Assembly: GCF_014596465.1 (NCBI RefSeq)
Contig: NZ_MECK01000046.1
Location: 1-64,000 of the forward strand
Length of the DNA: 64,000 bases
Direction of reading: 5' to 3'
Source: Streptomyces sp. CBMA123
GTDB lineage: Bacteria; Actinomycetota; Actinomycetes; Streptomycetales; Streptomycetaceae
The translations under genes and the position numbers were made by a program. Below the pieces are notes generated by a model. The model was not told where the DNA came from, made no database searches, and saw only the letters and a program-made list of their open reading frames with translations. Below, in pieces: positions 41,503 to 48,757 of this stretch (the first letter of the stretch is position 1; each line of letters opens with the position of its first letter).

Positions 41503-43110
41503 CTAGAAACCAGCTACTCGTCTCCTTCGCTTGAAGAGGCGGCCATCGGCTATTGCGTCTGCCCGAGCTTCGAACGCCAAGACTGAACAGACAGCGAGGT
41601 CGATCTTCTTCTTGCTCTTCGGGGAGTTCTTCTGAATGAGAAGTCCCTGTGGGACCTCTCTCGTGACGGCATTCATGACATGCCGGGTAATGTGCTCACT
41701 GCCGTCATGGCTGAGATCGCCAGTGGAAACGGCAGTGCGGAACCGCTCAATCGCATTCGTCATGCGAGTCGGGCGGTTGGTCCAGAACTCATAGACCGTG
41801 TCGTCTCCGTACTGGAGAGACCAGCGACCAATGGGTTCCTGCCAGTACGGCGGGTCGCAATACATCCATTCGACGCTGTACGTCTCGAAGGCGCGCTTCA
41901 CCGCGGCCTCGACGCCCAGGACATCTACTTCCCAGTCCGGTCCCGCTTCCCGTGGCTTCTCCCAGAGACCCAGTAGAAATAGCCGGCCGTCGCGAAGGCG
42001 ACAACCGACAAGACCAGTACTGTCTCCGCGCAGAGAACCATCAAATCCCACAGCGATCTGATCACCTGGAGATATAGGGTCAGAATCAGAAAAGCTTCCA
42101 TCCCATTCCTCCTTGGACATCCATCCGTCGGCGCCCTCGGCGATGTTGTTCAGGTAGAACCGGTAGGCGACCGAGGCTGGCGTGGTGGCCTTGTCCTGGA
42201 TGGCATCCACCAGGCCGGAGAAGTCGACCCAGTGCGAGTCTCCGTAGGCCTCCCGGAGGCCGGCGAGCAGTGCGGCCTCGTCGTCCAGGTCGATGTTCCG
42301 CGGTGCCTCGCGGCAGTCGTAGAGGCGGGACTTCGACGTGGACTCGGCAACGCGCTGGGCAACCGAATTCTCGGCCGGGTTGTACGCATTGGTGGTCTGG
42401 ACCCAGCGGGAACCAGCACCGGAGGTCTTGCGGACATTTCTGTCCAGCGTCTCGAAGACGTAGACCCCGTGGTTTGACTCGACCCAGTGGTGGGTCTCGT
42501 CCATGATGACGAATTAGGCAAAGCCAGACCCCGACAGAAACGTTTCTGCCGGGGTCTGACAAAGCTCGGCCTCGCCCCCTCAAGACCGCGAGAGGACGAG
42601 GTGACCGACTCGATGCGGCCGGGATCGCCACTGCGGAACTGCACTAGGCTCTTGCCGATGTCCAGCCCGTACGTCTCCTGAGCCGGGCCCGAGGCCAGCA
42701 TTCCCCGGATCATGTCCCGGGTCTGGGCCGTCTGATCCAGGGAGGTGGCAGCGATCTGAATGACCGGCAGGGCAACGCGCTTACCTACCGGATACCCGTC
42801 CTGATCAAAGTGAGAGAACCGGGCAGGCCCGATGAATTCGATGATCGCGAGCGATGCGAGAAGAGGTGTCTTGCTTTAAACCCCAGCCCTTAGCACGCCG
42901 GAGGGCGCTGGACCGGTAAAGCCACCTCCCCTGCTTGTCGATGGCGTAGAACCACAGGATGAATCGGATCTGCTCGTCGGTGAACTGCCAGGACTGGCCC
43001 GCGCTCTCACCATCAGGCTGAACGAGGAAGGTCTCGGCCCATTCAAGGATCTCGTAGCCGAGAGTTTCCTTGGGAGAGGGAATGCCGGAGGGTATGTTGC
43101 CTGTCTGCAT
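41503..43110 (-). pseudogene. Terminase large subunit, disrupted at two points
   Basis: Three reading-frame segments together cover a normal large terminase. Segment one (43110 to about 42,880) reads to ALRRAKGWG, the start of Walker A. A 7-nt insertion (TTAAAGC) then shifts the frame; the next frame resumes KTPLLASLAIIEFIG and continues to ARPSFV. There a 50-nt hairpin-bearing insertion separates it from IMDETHHW (Walker B), after which the frame from 42504 to 41503 encodes the nuclease domain with 'VGFDGSLRGDSTGL'. Without recoding the ATPase is lost and the phage cannot package. The small subunit, portal and nuclease segments are intact. Confidence 0.82.
42509..42558 (-). repeat. 50-nt insertion with a 34-nt palindrome inside the terminase gene
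   Basis: CAGACCCCGGCAGAAAC and GTTTCTGTCGGGGTCTG form a near-perfect 17-bp palindrome (one mismatch), followed by 16 nt. The insertion is flanked by GTC on both sides. Removing 50 nt restores 'SFVIMDETHHW' exactly. No second copy is in the window. Confidence 0.8.
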
Positions 43111-43550
43111 TACACACCTCCCAGCCTCTTGAACCGCTCCATCCGGAGTACCTTCGAATCAGTCGCCTCACCCTGGGCAGACGAGTTGAGGTCATCGAAC
43201 GTCATGCGCAACCGTGCACGGTCGTCCACTGTCGAGCCCCATTTGGCGACACGCTGACGAATCTCGGCCGCCAGCATCACCTTCGACTTCCCGGTGACGT
43301 ACATCTCGTGCACGAGGTTCATGCACTGCTCAAGCTCGAACCAGTCCGTCTCAATGAAGAGACGGGCCTGACGGCACGTCGAGTACACGTCCCAGAAGCG
43401 CCTGGCCATCGGGTGCCATTCGTTCTCGTAGATCGAGTGGCATGGCGGGTAGGGCCGCTGTGGAAGCGGCTCGGCTGACGCCTGGTGAGACCAGGGGTCC
43501 TTGTTGCGCCGCACCGCGTTGGGCTTCGGGGCGGGGCCCCGGCCGGCCAT
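43110..43550 (-). CDS. Terminase small subunit
   Basis: This 146-aa protein starts GRGPAPKPNAVRRNKDPW, the typical N terminus of P27-type small terminases, and continues with a helical domain (FIETDWFELEQCMNLVHEMY). It ends where the large-subunit gene begins. It recognises phage DNA for packaging. Confidence 0.85.
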   Translation of the reverse strand: MAGRGPAPKPNAVRRNKDPWSHQASAEPLPQRPYPPCHSIYENEWHPMARRFWDVYSTCRQARLFIETDWFELEQCMNLVHEMYVTGKSKVMLAAEIRQRVAKWGSTVDDRARLRMTFDDLNSSAQGEATDSKVLRMERFKRLGGV

Positions 43551-43723
43551 CAGCGCACCGCCTTCAGCGTGGCCTCGGACAAGCCGAAGATCTCGCCCAG
43601 GTCCTCAAGCTCGAAGAGGGCGTCCTGCTGCCAGGAACGGCGCTGAGCGGCCCGGGCGTGCGCCACCTTGGAAGGCGCGTACTGGTCGCTGTGGTCGTCG
43701 TCGTTCAGGGTGTAGGGACGCAT
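43550..43723 (-). CDS. Small hypothetical protein upstream of terminase
   Basis: This 57-aa protein (ATG 43723) begins MRPYTLNDDDHSDQYAPSKV and ends in an amphipathic helix FELEDLGEIFGLSEATLKAV. Its TGA overlaps the terminase small-subunit ATG (ATGA at 43550-43553 read in reverse). Coupling suggests a packaging-related role. Family unknown. Confidence 0.6.
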   Translation of the reverse strand: MRPYTLNDDDHSDQYAPSKVAHARAAQRRSWQQDALFELEDLGEIFGLSEATLKAVR

Positions 43724-43756
43724 GGCGCAGGACTCCGTGTCGGATAGAGGTGAAGG

Positions 43757-43830
43757 CGGCCCCGGCCGGACTCGAACCGGCGGCCTCTGCCGTGACAGGG
43801 CAGCGCTCTGACCTACTGAGCTACGGGACC
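43757..43830 (-). tRNA. tRNA-Asp (GTC)
   Basis: A full cloverleaf: acceptor GGTCCCG / CGGGGCC, D-arm GCTC...GAGC, anticodon stem CTGCC / GGCAG with loop CTGTCAC (anticodon GTC), T-arm GCCGG-TTCGAGT-CCGGC. CCA is not encoded. Confidence 0.88.
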
Positions 43831-43833
43831 TGA

Positions 43834-43906
43834 GTGAGTCGGCAGGATTCGAACCTGCTCTTCCGCCCTTCGCGGGCGGGGTGCTCGCCGTCTACACCAC
43901 GACTCC
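43834..43906 (-). tRNA. tRNA-like gene, anticodon unresolved
   Basis: The sequence folds as a tRNA: acceptor GGAGTCG / CGACTCA (position 1-72 mismatched), D-arm GTGT...GCAC, anticodon stem CCGCC / GGCGG, T-arm GCAGG-TTCGAAT-CCTGC. The seven-base loop reads CGCGAAG, so position 33 is G instead of the near-universal T, and the nominal anticodon CGA lacks the long variable arm expected of tRNA-Ser. It may be degenerate or have a special role. Confidence 0.65.
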
Positions 43907-43958
43907 AGCCGGGAGCGACCCGACCTTGCGGCCACCGGGTGATCAGTCCGGTAGCCGG

Positions 43959-44033
43959 TGGCTCCCCGCCCTGGATTCGAACCAGGAACCCGGGCCTCAA
44001 CAGGGCCCTGCTCTGCCTTTGAGCTAGCGGGGA
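43959..44033 (-). tRNA. tRNA-Asn (GTT) with encoded CCA
   Basis: Acceptor TCCCCGC / GCGGGGA, D-arm GCTC...GAGC, anticodon stem GGGCC / GGCCC with loop CTGTTGA (anticodon GTT), T-arm CCTGG-TTCGAAT-CCAGG, discriminator G followed by CCA. A tRNA-Asn is also the first of the tRNA genes near the left end of L5. Confidence 0.9.
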
Positions 44034-44060
44034 AGAGCCCTCCGAGGAGGGTGGGAAGTA

Positions 44061-44489
44061 TTAGGCCTGCTGGTTGTCGATGTGGATTCGCAGGCCCAGC
44101 AGGGCTTGAGCCGGCGGGGCGTCCAAGTAGTCCGCCGCCCTGCGTAGTACGTGGGCGCGGTCGCGGGCGCCCTTGCCGAGCAGCTGGTTGTTGCAACGGC
44201 GGCAGAGCAGGCCGCGCACCGCACCGCTGTTGTGGTCGTGGTCGACCGAGAGGTTCTGGGACCGGCGTTCCAGGCAGATGGCACAGCGGCCGTCCTGGGC
44301 GGCGAAGAGGACGTCGTACTCGCCGGCCTGGAGGCCGTAGGTGCGCTGGACCCGGGACTCGTGCGCGGCCTTGCGGCCGGCCTGCTTCCGGCAGGTCGAA
44401 CAGACCCGGCCGCGGGGAGCGAAGAAGCGCTCCGCCCGGTTGCGCTCACAGCGGGAGCAGCGTCGGAATCCCTTGCGGGGCTCGGCCAT
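44061..44489 (-). CDS. Recombination endonuclease VII-like HNH nuclease
   Basis: This 142-aa protein starts at ATG 44489. N-terminal Cys pairs (RRCSRCERN, CSTCRK) precede the endonuclease VII core CAICLERR ... 'LSVDHDHNSGAVRGLLCRRC' with the zinc Cys pairs and catalytic Asp-His. T4 endonuclease VII resolves branched DNA before packaging. It lies 3' of a second HNH gene near the presumed cos end. Confidence 0.85.
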   Translation of the reverse strand: MAEPRKGFRRCSRCERNRAERFFAPRGRVCSTCRKQAGRKAAHESRVQRTYGLQAGEYDVLFAAQDGRCAICLERRSQNLSVDHDHNSGAVRGLLCRRCNNQLLGKGARDRAHVLRRAADYLDAPPAQALLGLRIHIDNQQA

Positions 44490-44490
44490 G

Positions 44491-44817
44491 TCAGCCCCCT
44501 CTGGACTCGCGCTGCGTCTTCTGTCGGTGACAGGCAGAACAGACCGCAGCCAGGTTTGTGAGGTCGTGGGTTCCGCCCCGGGCAACCGGGACGATGTGGT
44601 CAACCTCGTTCGCGCCGGTTGACTGGCAGAGGTAGCAGGTCTTCCTGTCCCGGTAGAGAACTCGGAGCCTGATCCGGCTCCAACCGGGGATCGTTCCCCG
44701 GTTTCTGCGGGAGCTGTTCGCCCATGGCTTGCGGAGCTGGTGCTCGGTACAACGGCCGTCTCGAACGGTTGTTCGAATACATCCGCCGACGAGGCAGACA
44801 CTTTTGGCTCTGGGCAT
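44491..44817 (-). CDS. HNH endonuclease
   Basis: This 108-aa protein starts at ATG 44817. It shows the classic HNH layout: CYLCQ, 'NEVDHIVPVARGGTHDLTNL', then CSACHRQK. Small HNH proteins next to terminase genes in cos phages assist DNA cleavage at packaging. It ends one base before the endonuclease VII gene begins, so both are co-transcribed at the start of the late operon. Confidence 0.88.
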   Translation of the reverse strand: MPRAKSVCLVGGCIRTTVRDGRCTEHQLRKPWANSSRRNRGTIPGWSRIRLRVLYRDRKTCYLCQSTGANEVDHIVPVARGGTHDLTNLAAVCSACHRQKTQRESRGG

Positions 44818-44832
44818 CTGCCCTCCCGCTCG

Positions 44833-44853
44833 GCGGATTGATAGATTGAACGA
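44833..44853 (-). repeat. Dispersed 20-bp phage repeat, reversed copy
   Basis: Read on the minus strand: CGTTCAATCTATCAATCCGCC. It lies 16 bp upstream of the HNH start codon, in the late promoter region. Confidence 0.45.
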
Positions 44854-45141
44854 ATGGGCCAGGACTGCCGGTGCGCGGCGCCTTGGGCGCATGGCAGGCA
44901 CTCCGCCGGAGCGGATCACCAACTAAGGGCGGTAGCCCTGGAAGTCGTGACCGGCCCAGGGTTTCGCATCTGGCCCGGGCCGGTAGACGCCCTCTGGAGT
45001 CTTCCGAGAGTTGAATTCTCAACCAGAGACTCAACAGAAGGAGGTGTTTTCCAGTAGAAGCAGGACCCTTTGGGAGTCCTGCTCTCTTGGGCGTTCGAGA
45101 TCTGAGAGTTCGCTTCGCTCTCTCTCTTCTCTCTCACTAAG

Positions 45142-45154
45142 TACATAGGTGCCG
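45142..45154 (+). repeat. 13-bp repeat TACATAGGTGCCG, copy B
   Basis: Identical to 15117-15129; lies 34 bp before the CRP-like palindrome upstream of the repressor. Confidence 0.45.
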
Positions 45155-45187
45155 GAGGTGAGGCACCAGGGCGCCGAAGTTGGAATC

Positions 45188-45201
45188 GTGATCCAGATCA
45201 C
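45188..45201. promoter_or_regulatory. CRP-like palindrome, copy 2
   Basis: GTGATCCAGATCAC, identical to 15769-15782, 120 bp upstream of the repressor start. Confidence 0.5.
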
Positions 45202-45235
45202 GCCCAATCACTCATTGGCACATTGCTCTGCCTGC

Positions 45236-45248
45236 GTTGACTGGCGGA
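45236..45248 (+). promoter_or_regulatory. Stoperator-like site upstream of the repressor
   Basis: GTTGACTGGCGGA, plus orientation, 74 bp before the repressor ATG. TTGACT could serve as a -35 box, so the site could let the repressor limit its own promoter. Confidence 0.78.
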
Positions 45249-45321
45249 CTTGGACTGATGCTGTGTGAGTGCTAGCTTGGGATGCAGTTAAGGATCAAGC
45301 GGAACGGAGCTCAAGCGCGTC

Positions 45322-45780
45322 ATGACTGCACTCCCCGACGACCGTGAGCTGTTGAAGATGGCCCAGCGGGGCATGACTCACGAGGAGATCGGCAACCTCT
45401 ACGGGGTCACCAAGCAGGCCGTGAACAAGCGGCTTCGCGCCATGGGGTACTCCAGTAAGCCCATAGCGAGAGCGCTGGTGGACCTGCTGCCGTGGGAGGT
45501 GGGCAAGGAGCACCGGAAGGCCCTGCCGTATGTGAACCTCCGCTACTGGATGCGCATGCAGCTGGGGGACGAGGAGGTGCCCGCGGTCCGCCAAAGAGAC
45601 GGTCGCAACTACGCGTACCTCCTGGCGGTCAAGGAAGTGGTACTGGACTACGACGCGGCCACGGGCTGGGCCGAGGTGGCCAGGCAGCCGTCCGACGGTC
45701 GGCTCGCGATTCGGTGGCCGGCGGACGCCCCGGAGCCCTCCGAGACGGCACGAAAGGCCCTGGAGCTACCGGAAGCATGA
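45322..45780 (+). CDS. Immunity repressor, L5 gp71-like
   Basis: This 152-aa protein has an N-terminal helix-turn-helix 'MTHEEIGNLYGVTKQAVNKR' (about 18-37), then 'PWEVGKEHRKALPYVNLRYW' and 'VVLDYDAATGWA'. The same order (HTH of the form EIAELYGVTRQAV, then PW...K...R, then VLEFDP) occurs in the mycobacteriophage L5 repressor gp71, which binds many asymmetric 13-bp stoperators. Here 14 matching 13-bp sites lie in the prophage, one in this gene's own promoter region. It is the first gene of the early arm and ends in a strong terminator, so it can be expressed alone in the lysogen. Confidence 0.8.
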   Translation: MTALPDDRELLKMAQRGMTHEEIGNLYGVTKQAVNKRLRAMGYSSKPIARALVDLLPWEVGKEHRKALPYVNLRYWMRMQLGDEEVPAVRQRDGRNYAYLLAVKEVVLDYDAATGWAEVARQPSDGRLAIRWPADAPEPSETARKALELPEA

Positions 45781-45813
45781 CTTGCCACAGCAGCACAGCT
45801 GACTCCCGCTGAA

Positions 45814-45839
45814 CCCCTGACGAAAGTCGGGGGTTTTTT
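45814..45839 (+). terminator. Rho-independent terminator after the repressor
   Basis: CCCC(T)GAC - GAAA - GTCGGGG followed by TTTTTT, the best canonical terminator in the window. It isolates the repressor transcript from the lytic genes. Confidence 0.9.
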
Positions 45840-45973
45840 CATGCCTAAGGTCCGTCCGTTTCAGGACCTTGGTCCCGTTTGGGGGGTAGCCACTCCTATA
45901 CGCCCCGCCCTATGCATTTGGCGCACTGAACCTGTGTGGCTCTCATCACTTCTTAACCAACCTTTTAGAGTTG

Positions 45974-45986
45974 GTTGACCTGCGGA
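45974..45986 (+). promoter_or_regulatory. Stoperator-like site upstream of the early operon
   Basis: GTTGACCTGCGGA, plus orientation, 83 bp before the first early gene and beyond the repressor terminator. Confidence 0.78.
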
Positions 45987-46068
45987 CGGCATGTAAGGTG
46001 ATGAAGCCCTCGGTGACCGGGGGTTTAACAATCCCTCCCAGGAAACTCTCAGGAAGGTTTTGCGCAGC

Positions 46069-46410
46069 ATGCTGGTGCCTCCAGAATTTCGGACGCTGTT
46101 TGCGAACGAGGAGCTGGTCACAGCCCTTACGAGGGAACCGGGATGGGGTCATGTGCAGACCCTGGCAGCGATCGGAATCGTGTTGATCATCAATAAATGC
46201 AGGAATGGAACTGAATGGGTCTTCATGTATGACCCCGAAGTGATGACCGATCAGGACGTAGAAGACATGCATGAGTTCGTTGACCGGATACCCCGCGGAG
46301 CTGAGCTGGTGCAGGTCGTTGAGTCAAGCCGGCCTCACCCGAAGATCCCAGGAAGCACAGGCTTCCTTGAGTTCTCCTACTTCGACTCCACCGTGATTGG
46401 AACCCGATGA
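46069..46410 (+). CDS. Hypothetical early protein
   Basis: This 113-aa protein starts at ATG 46069, with AGGAAGG about 11 bp upstream; a TTG at 46060 is too close to the RBS. It is an alpha/beta protein with no motif I recognise. It overlaps the start of the nuclease gene (ATGA), so it may be a partner of it. Confidence 0.6.
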   Translation: MLVPPEFRTLFANEELVTALTREPGWGHVQTLAAIGIVLIINKCRNGTEWVFMYDPEVMTDQDVEDMHEFVDRIPRGAELVQVVESSRPHPKIPGSTGFLEFSYFDSTVIGTR

Positions 46411-47201
46411 GCAAGAAGCGGCGCAGCGTCTCCCAGCACAACCAGTACTTCGAGGGGTGTAGCTGGCGCTACAAGCTCCAGCGCATCGACCGCGTGGAGG
46501 CCAGGCCGGCGGCGTGGAGCCACCACGGGACGGCCTTCCATACGGCTGCGGAACACGTTGAGCTGGCCCGCTGGAAGGGGGACGGCCTCCTGGACCAGGG
46601 CGACGCCCAGGACCTCTTCAATGACGCCTACACCGAGGCGATCAACAAGAGCATGAAGGAGTGGCCCGAGCTGGACGACTGGCTTCGGGTTGGCGGGAGC
46701 ACCGAGGAGGATATCGAGCGCAGGTACGAGCTCGGCATGCAGCAGGCGGCCGAGTACGTGACGCACTCCAACAGCCGACTGGAGCGCGTCTGGGAGACCC
46801 CGGAGGGAGTGCCGGCGATCGAGCTGCGGTTCGACGTGGAGTTCGCTGGCGTGCCCGTCGTCGGTTTCATCGACCTGGTCCTTGAAAGGCCTGACGGCTC
46901 GCTGATCGTGAGGGACAACAAGACCGGGTCGATGAAGAGCAAGTTCCAGCTCTTCGCCTACGGCAGTGCCCTCCGGCGGATGGTGCCCGGTGTGCAGGTG
47001 CACGCGGGGGACTGGTGGCTCGCGAAGGAGAACAGGCTGACGCGGCCGGTGAAGATGAGCATGCCTGATCAGGAGATTGAGGCGGCGTTCGTGGCCTTGG
47101 ACGAGGGCGTGACGGCCGGGGAGTTCGTGCCGCAGCCTGGCTTCAACTGCCGATTCTGTGACGTGTCGCATAAGTGCGATTTTTTTTACCGCAAAAGTTG
47201 A
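46407..47201 (+). CDS. Cas4/RecB-like PD-(D/E)XK exonuclease
   Basis: This 264-aa protein has 'SWRYKLQRIDRV' and 'HHGTAFHTAAEHVE' near the N terminus, the nuclease core 'VVGFIDLVLERPDGSLIVRD' with DNKTG, then 'QLFAYGSALRR', and a C-terminal Cys cluster CRFCDVSHKC typical of iron-sulfur RecB/Cas4 nucleases. It should process DNA ends in replication or recombination. Its stop codon (AGT TGA) lies inside a stoperator-like site. Confidence 0.85.
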   Translation: MSKKRRSVSQHNQYFEGCSWRYKLQRIDRVEARPAAWSHHGTAFHTAAEHVELARWKGDGLLDQGDAQDLFNDAYTEAINKSMKEWPELDDWLRVGGSTEEDIERRYELGMQQAAEYVTHSNSRLERVWETPEGVPAIELRFDVEFAGVPVVGFIDLVLERPDGSLIVRDNKTGSMKSKFQLFAYGSALRRMVPGVQVHAGDWWLAKENRLTRPVKMSMPDQEIEAAFVALDEGVTAGEFVPQPGFNCRFCDVSHKCDFFYRKS

Positions 47202-47209
47202 CTCGCGGA
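47197..47209 (+). promoter_or_regulatory. Stoperator-like site after the exonuclease gene
   Basis: GTTGACTCGCGGA preceded by a T8 tract and AAAA; overlaps the stop codon of the upstream gene. Confidence 0.8.
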
Positions 47210-47252
47210 GCAAATCAATTGCATTGATCATCGAGAGGAAAGGTAGAATGAA

Positions 47253-48077
47253 TTGATTTCGCTTTCTCAGGCCAAGCGGGTCAAGGGTGCGGCCGGCGAG
47301 CCGATACCGAGCCCGTTCAAGGGCCTGACGAAGATGGGCGTCGAGTTCCGGCGGGGTGAGTTCTCGATCGTCTGCGCCGGAGGCGGCACGGGCAAGAGCG
47401 TCTTCGCGGCCAATCTGAGCGTCCTGCCGAACATCCCGGCCCTCTACTTCTCGGCGGACAGCAATGCGGCCACCCAGCTCACCAGGGCAACGGCCCTGAT
47501 CACCGGGGAGGATACCCAGACCCTCAAGCGGAAGCTGCGCGAGGACCAGTTCGATGACTACGACCGGGCTCTTGCGGACCGCTGGTGGCTCCGATACAAC
47601 TTCGACGCCAGGCCGACGGCGGAGGATCTGGAGCTGCACCTAAAGAGCTATGTCGAAGTGTTCGGGATCGCGCCGCATTTGGTGATCATCGACAACATCA
47701 CCAACGTGGATGGCGGGGCCGACAGCGCCGAGAGCTACACCTTCGGGCTGGAGGGTATGTGTGAGTACCTGAACGAGATGGCCCGGACGACGCACGCTCA
47801 CGTCCTGGCGCTCCACCACGTCACCGGGGAGTTCAGTGACGGTCTCAAGCCAATCCCGCAATCCGGAGTGAAGGGCAAGATCTCCCGGGTTCCCTCGCTG
47901 ATCCTGACCATCCACAAGGAGATCGACGGCATGGACTCCCGAGTCCTGCACATCTCCCCGGTCAAGAACAGGGAAGGGTTCGAGGACAGTAGCGGCGAGA
48001 CCTTCGTCTCGTACGACTTCAACACCTCGACCATGCGGCTGACCGACGTCGATGCCAGCGATGTTTTTTTGCCCTAA
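47253..48077 (+). CDS. DnaB/RecA-like replicative helicase
   Basis: This 274-aa P-loop ATPase starts at TTG 47253 after AGGAAAGG; the ATG six bases upstream is followed by a stop. It has Walker A CAGGGTGKSVFAANL (near 50), 'LYFSADSNAATQLTRATALI', Walker B 'HLVIIDNITNV' (near 148) and 'HVLALHHVTGEFSDG', the core of DnaB-family helicases without the N-terminal primase-interaction domain. It sits just before the primase genes. Confidence 0.82.
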   Translation: MISLSQAKRVKGAAGEPIPSPFKGLTKMGVEFRRGEFSIVCAGGGTGKSVFAANLSVLPNIPALYFSADSNAATQLTRATALITGEDTQTLKRKLREDQFDDYDRALADRWWLRYNFDARPTAEDLELHLKSYVEVFGIAPHLVIIDNITNVDGGADSAESYTFGLEGMCEYLNEMARTTHAHVLALHHVTGEFSDGLKPIPQSGVKGKISRVPSLILTIHKEIDGMDSRVLHISPVKNREGFEDSSGETFVSYDFNTSTMRLTDVDASDVFLP

Positions 48078-48079
48078 AA

Positions 48080-48092
48080 GTTGACTGGCGGA
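48080..48092 (+). promoter_or_regulatory. Stoperator-like site after the helicase gene
   Basis: GTTGACTGGCGGA preceded by TTTTTTTGCCCTAAAA; the helicase TAA lies within the lead-in. Confidence 0.82.
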
Positions 48093-48128
48093 GCAGGGAA
48101 AGGCATTCTGAAAGTGCAAGGAAACGAA

Positions 48129-48257
48129 ATGACTCCGGAAGAGCTTCAGGCTCTGGACCCGGGGACTCCTCTGTGGAAGATCCCCGTCGAACTCCGGCTG
48201 GGCTTCATGGCCTACCGGCGTCGCTGCCGCTGGATCGGGGCGGACGATGCCCGCTAA
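48129..48257 (+). CDS. Small hypothetical protein
   Basis: This 42-aa protein (MTPEELQALDPGTPLWKIPV, then ELRLGFMAYRRRC...) follows a GCAAGGAAACGAA leader. The short basic helix in the middle may contact nucleic acid or another replication protein. It overlaps the next frame. Family unknown. Confidence 0.55.
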   Translation: MTPEELQALDPGTPLWKIPVELRLGFMAYRRRCRWIGADDAR

Positions 48258-48537
48258 GGAACTCGCCTTCAACTACCGGAGGTACCGGGGGGACAGGAAT
48301 ACCTTCCTCTCCCGGTTCCGCAGGTACGACTTCCCGGTCACGATCACCTACAAGGACGGCTATGGACCCGCAGGAACGGCCGAGCATCCTGAGTGTGTTC
48401 CGGCACTACTACCCGGAGACGGCGGTCAGCGAGAGCCGCGGAGGGTGGCAGAAGATCCTCTGCCCGGTCCATCCGGAGAGCAGGCCGTCAGCGTCACTGC
48501 ACGGCGAGCGGAACAGATGGAGTTGTTTCGCGTGTGA
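48247..48537 (+). CDS. Small frame overlapping the primase zinc-finger gene
   Basis: From ATG 48247 this frame reads 'ELAFNYRRYRGDRNTFLSRF' with good codon bias for about 40 codons, then overlaps the zinc-finger frame (from 48362) for 176 bases with poor bias. Either it is a short basic protein with a meaningless tail, or it is joined to the zinc-finger frame by a +1 frameshift. The evidence does not decide. Confidence 0.4.
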   Translation: MPAKELAFNYRRYRGDRNTFLSRFRRYDFPVTITYKDGYGPAGTAEHPECVPALLPGDGGQREPRRVAEDPLPGPSGEQAVSVTARRAEQMELFRV

Positions 48538-48757
48538 CATTCACGAGGACTCGTTGGACGTCATCATGAGGGAAGAGGAAGTAGGTTTCAGTGAGGCCCG
48601 AGGAATCGCGGCAGAGCGCCATGGTGCAGGCGGCCAAGGTGTACCACGCGGAGCTGGAGGACAGCCCGGCAGAACCGTATCTGGCAAGCCGGGGGCTGCT
48701 GGAGGTGGCCGGAAAGTTCGGCCTCGGATACGTCGCTTCCCCTCAGACTGGGCATGA
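48362..48757 (+). CDS. DNA primase, CHC2 zinc-finger part
   Basis: This frame begins MDPQERPSILSVFRHYYPET and carries the primase zinc-binding motif CPVHPE ... WSCFACDIHEDSLDVI (about residues 34-60), the domain that recognises the priming start site. After about residue 85 the codon bias fades and the TOPRIM frame overlaps it. L5-type phages often encode primase as two overlapping frames, and this looks the same. Confidence 0.7.
   Translation: MDPQERPSILSVFRHYYPETAVSESRGGWQKILCPVHPESRPSASLHGERNRWSCFACDIHEDSLDVIMREEEVGFSEARGIAAERHGAGGQGVPRGAGGQPGRTVSGKPGAAGGGRKVRPRIRRFPSDWA

Larger units (their letters stand above)
44818..45321. other. Divergent control region between late and early operons; presumed cos end
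   Basis: About 500 bp separate the minus-strand HNH gene from the plus-strand repressor. It should hold the late promoter, the repressor/early promoters and the joined cos ends, although no cos sequence can be identified by eye. Visible elements are a reversed copy of the dispersed repeat (44833), a perfect Shine-Dalgarno AAGGAGGT (45038-45045) before a 30-codon GTG frame, an AGCAGGAC/GTCCTGCT hairpin (45059-45083), TACATAGGTGCCG (45142), a CRP-like palindrome (45188) and a stoperator-like site (45236). Confidence 0.6.

Noticed and set aside
41503-43110. Intein or intron remnants as the cause of the terminase breaks
   Set aside because: The residues after each break (Lys, Ile) are not Cys/Ser/Thr as needed for intein splicing, and 7 and 50 nt are far too short for self-splicing introns.
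47251-47259. ATG at 47247 as helicase start
   Set aside because: It is followed after one codon by TGA; the TTG at 47253 is the only workable start near the RBS.
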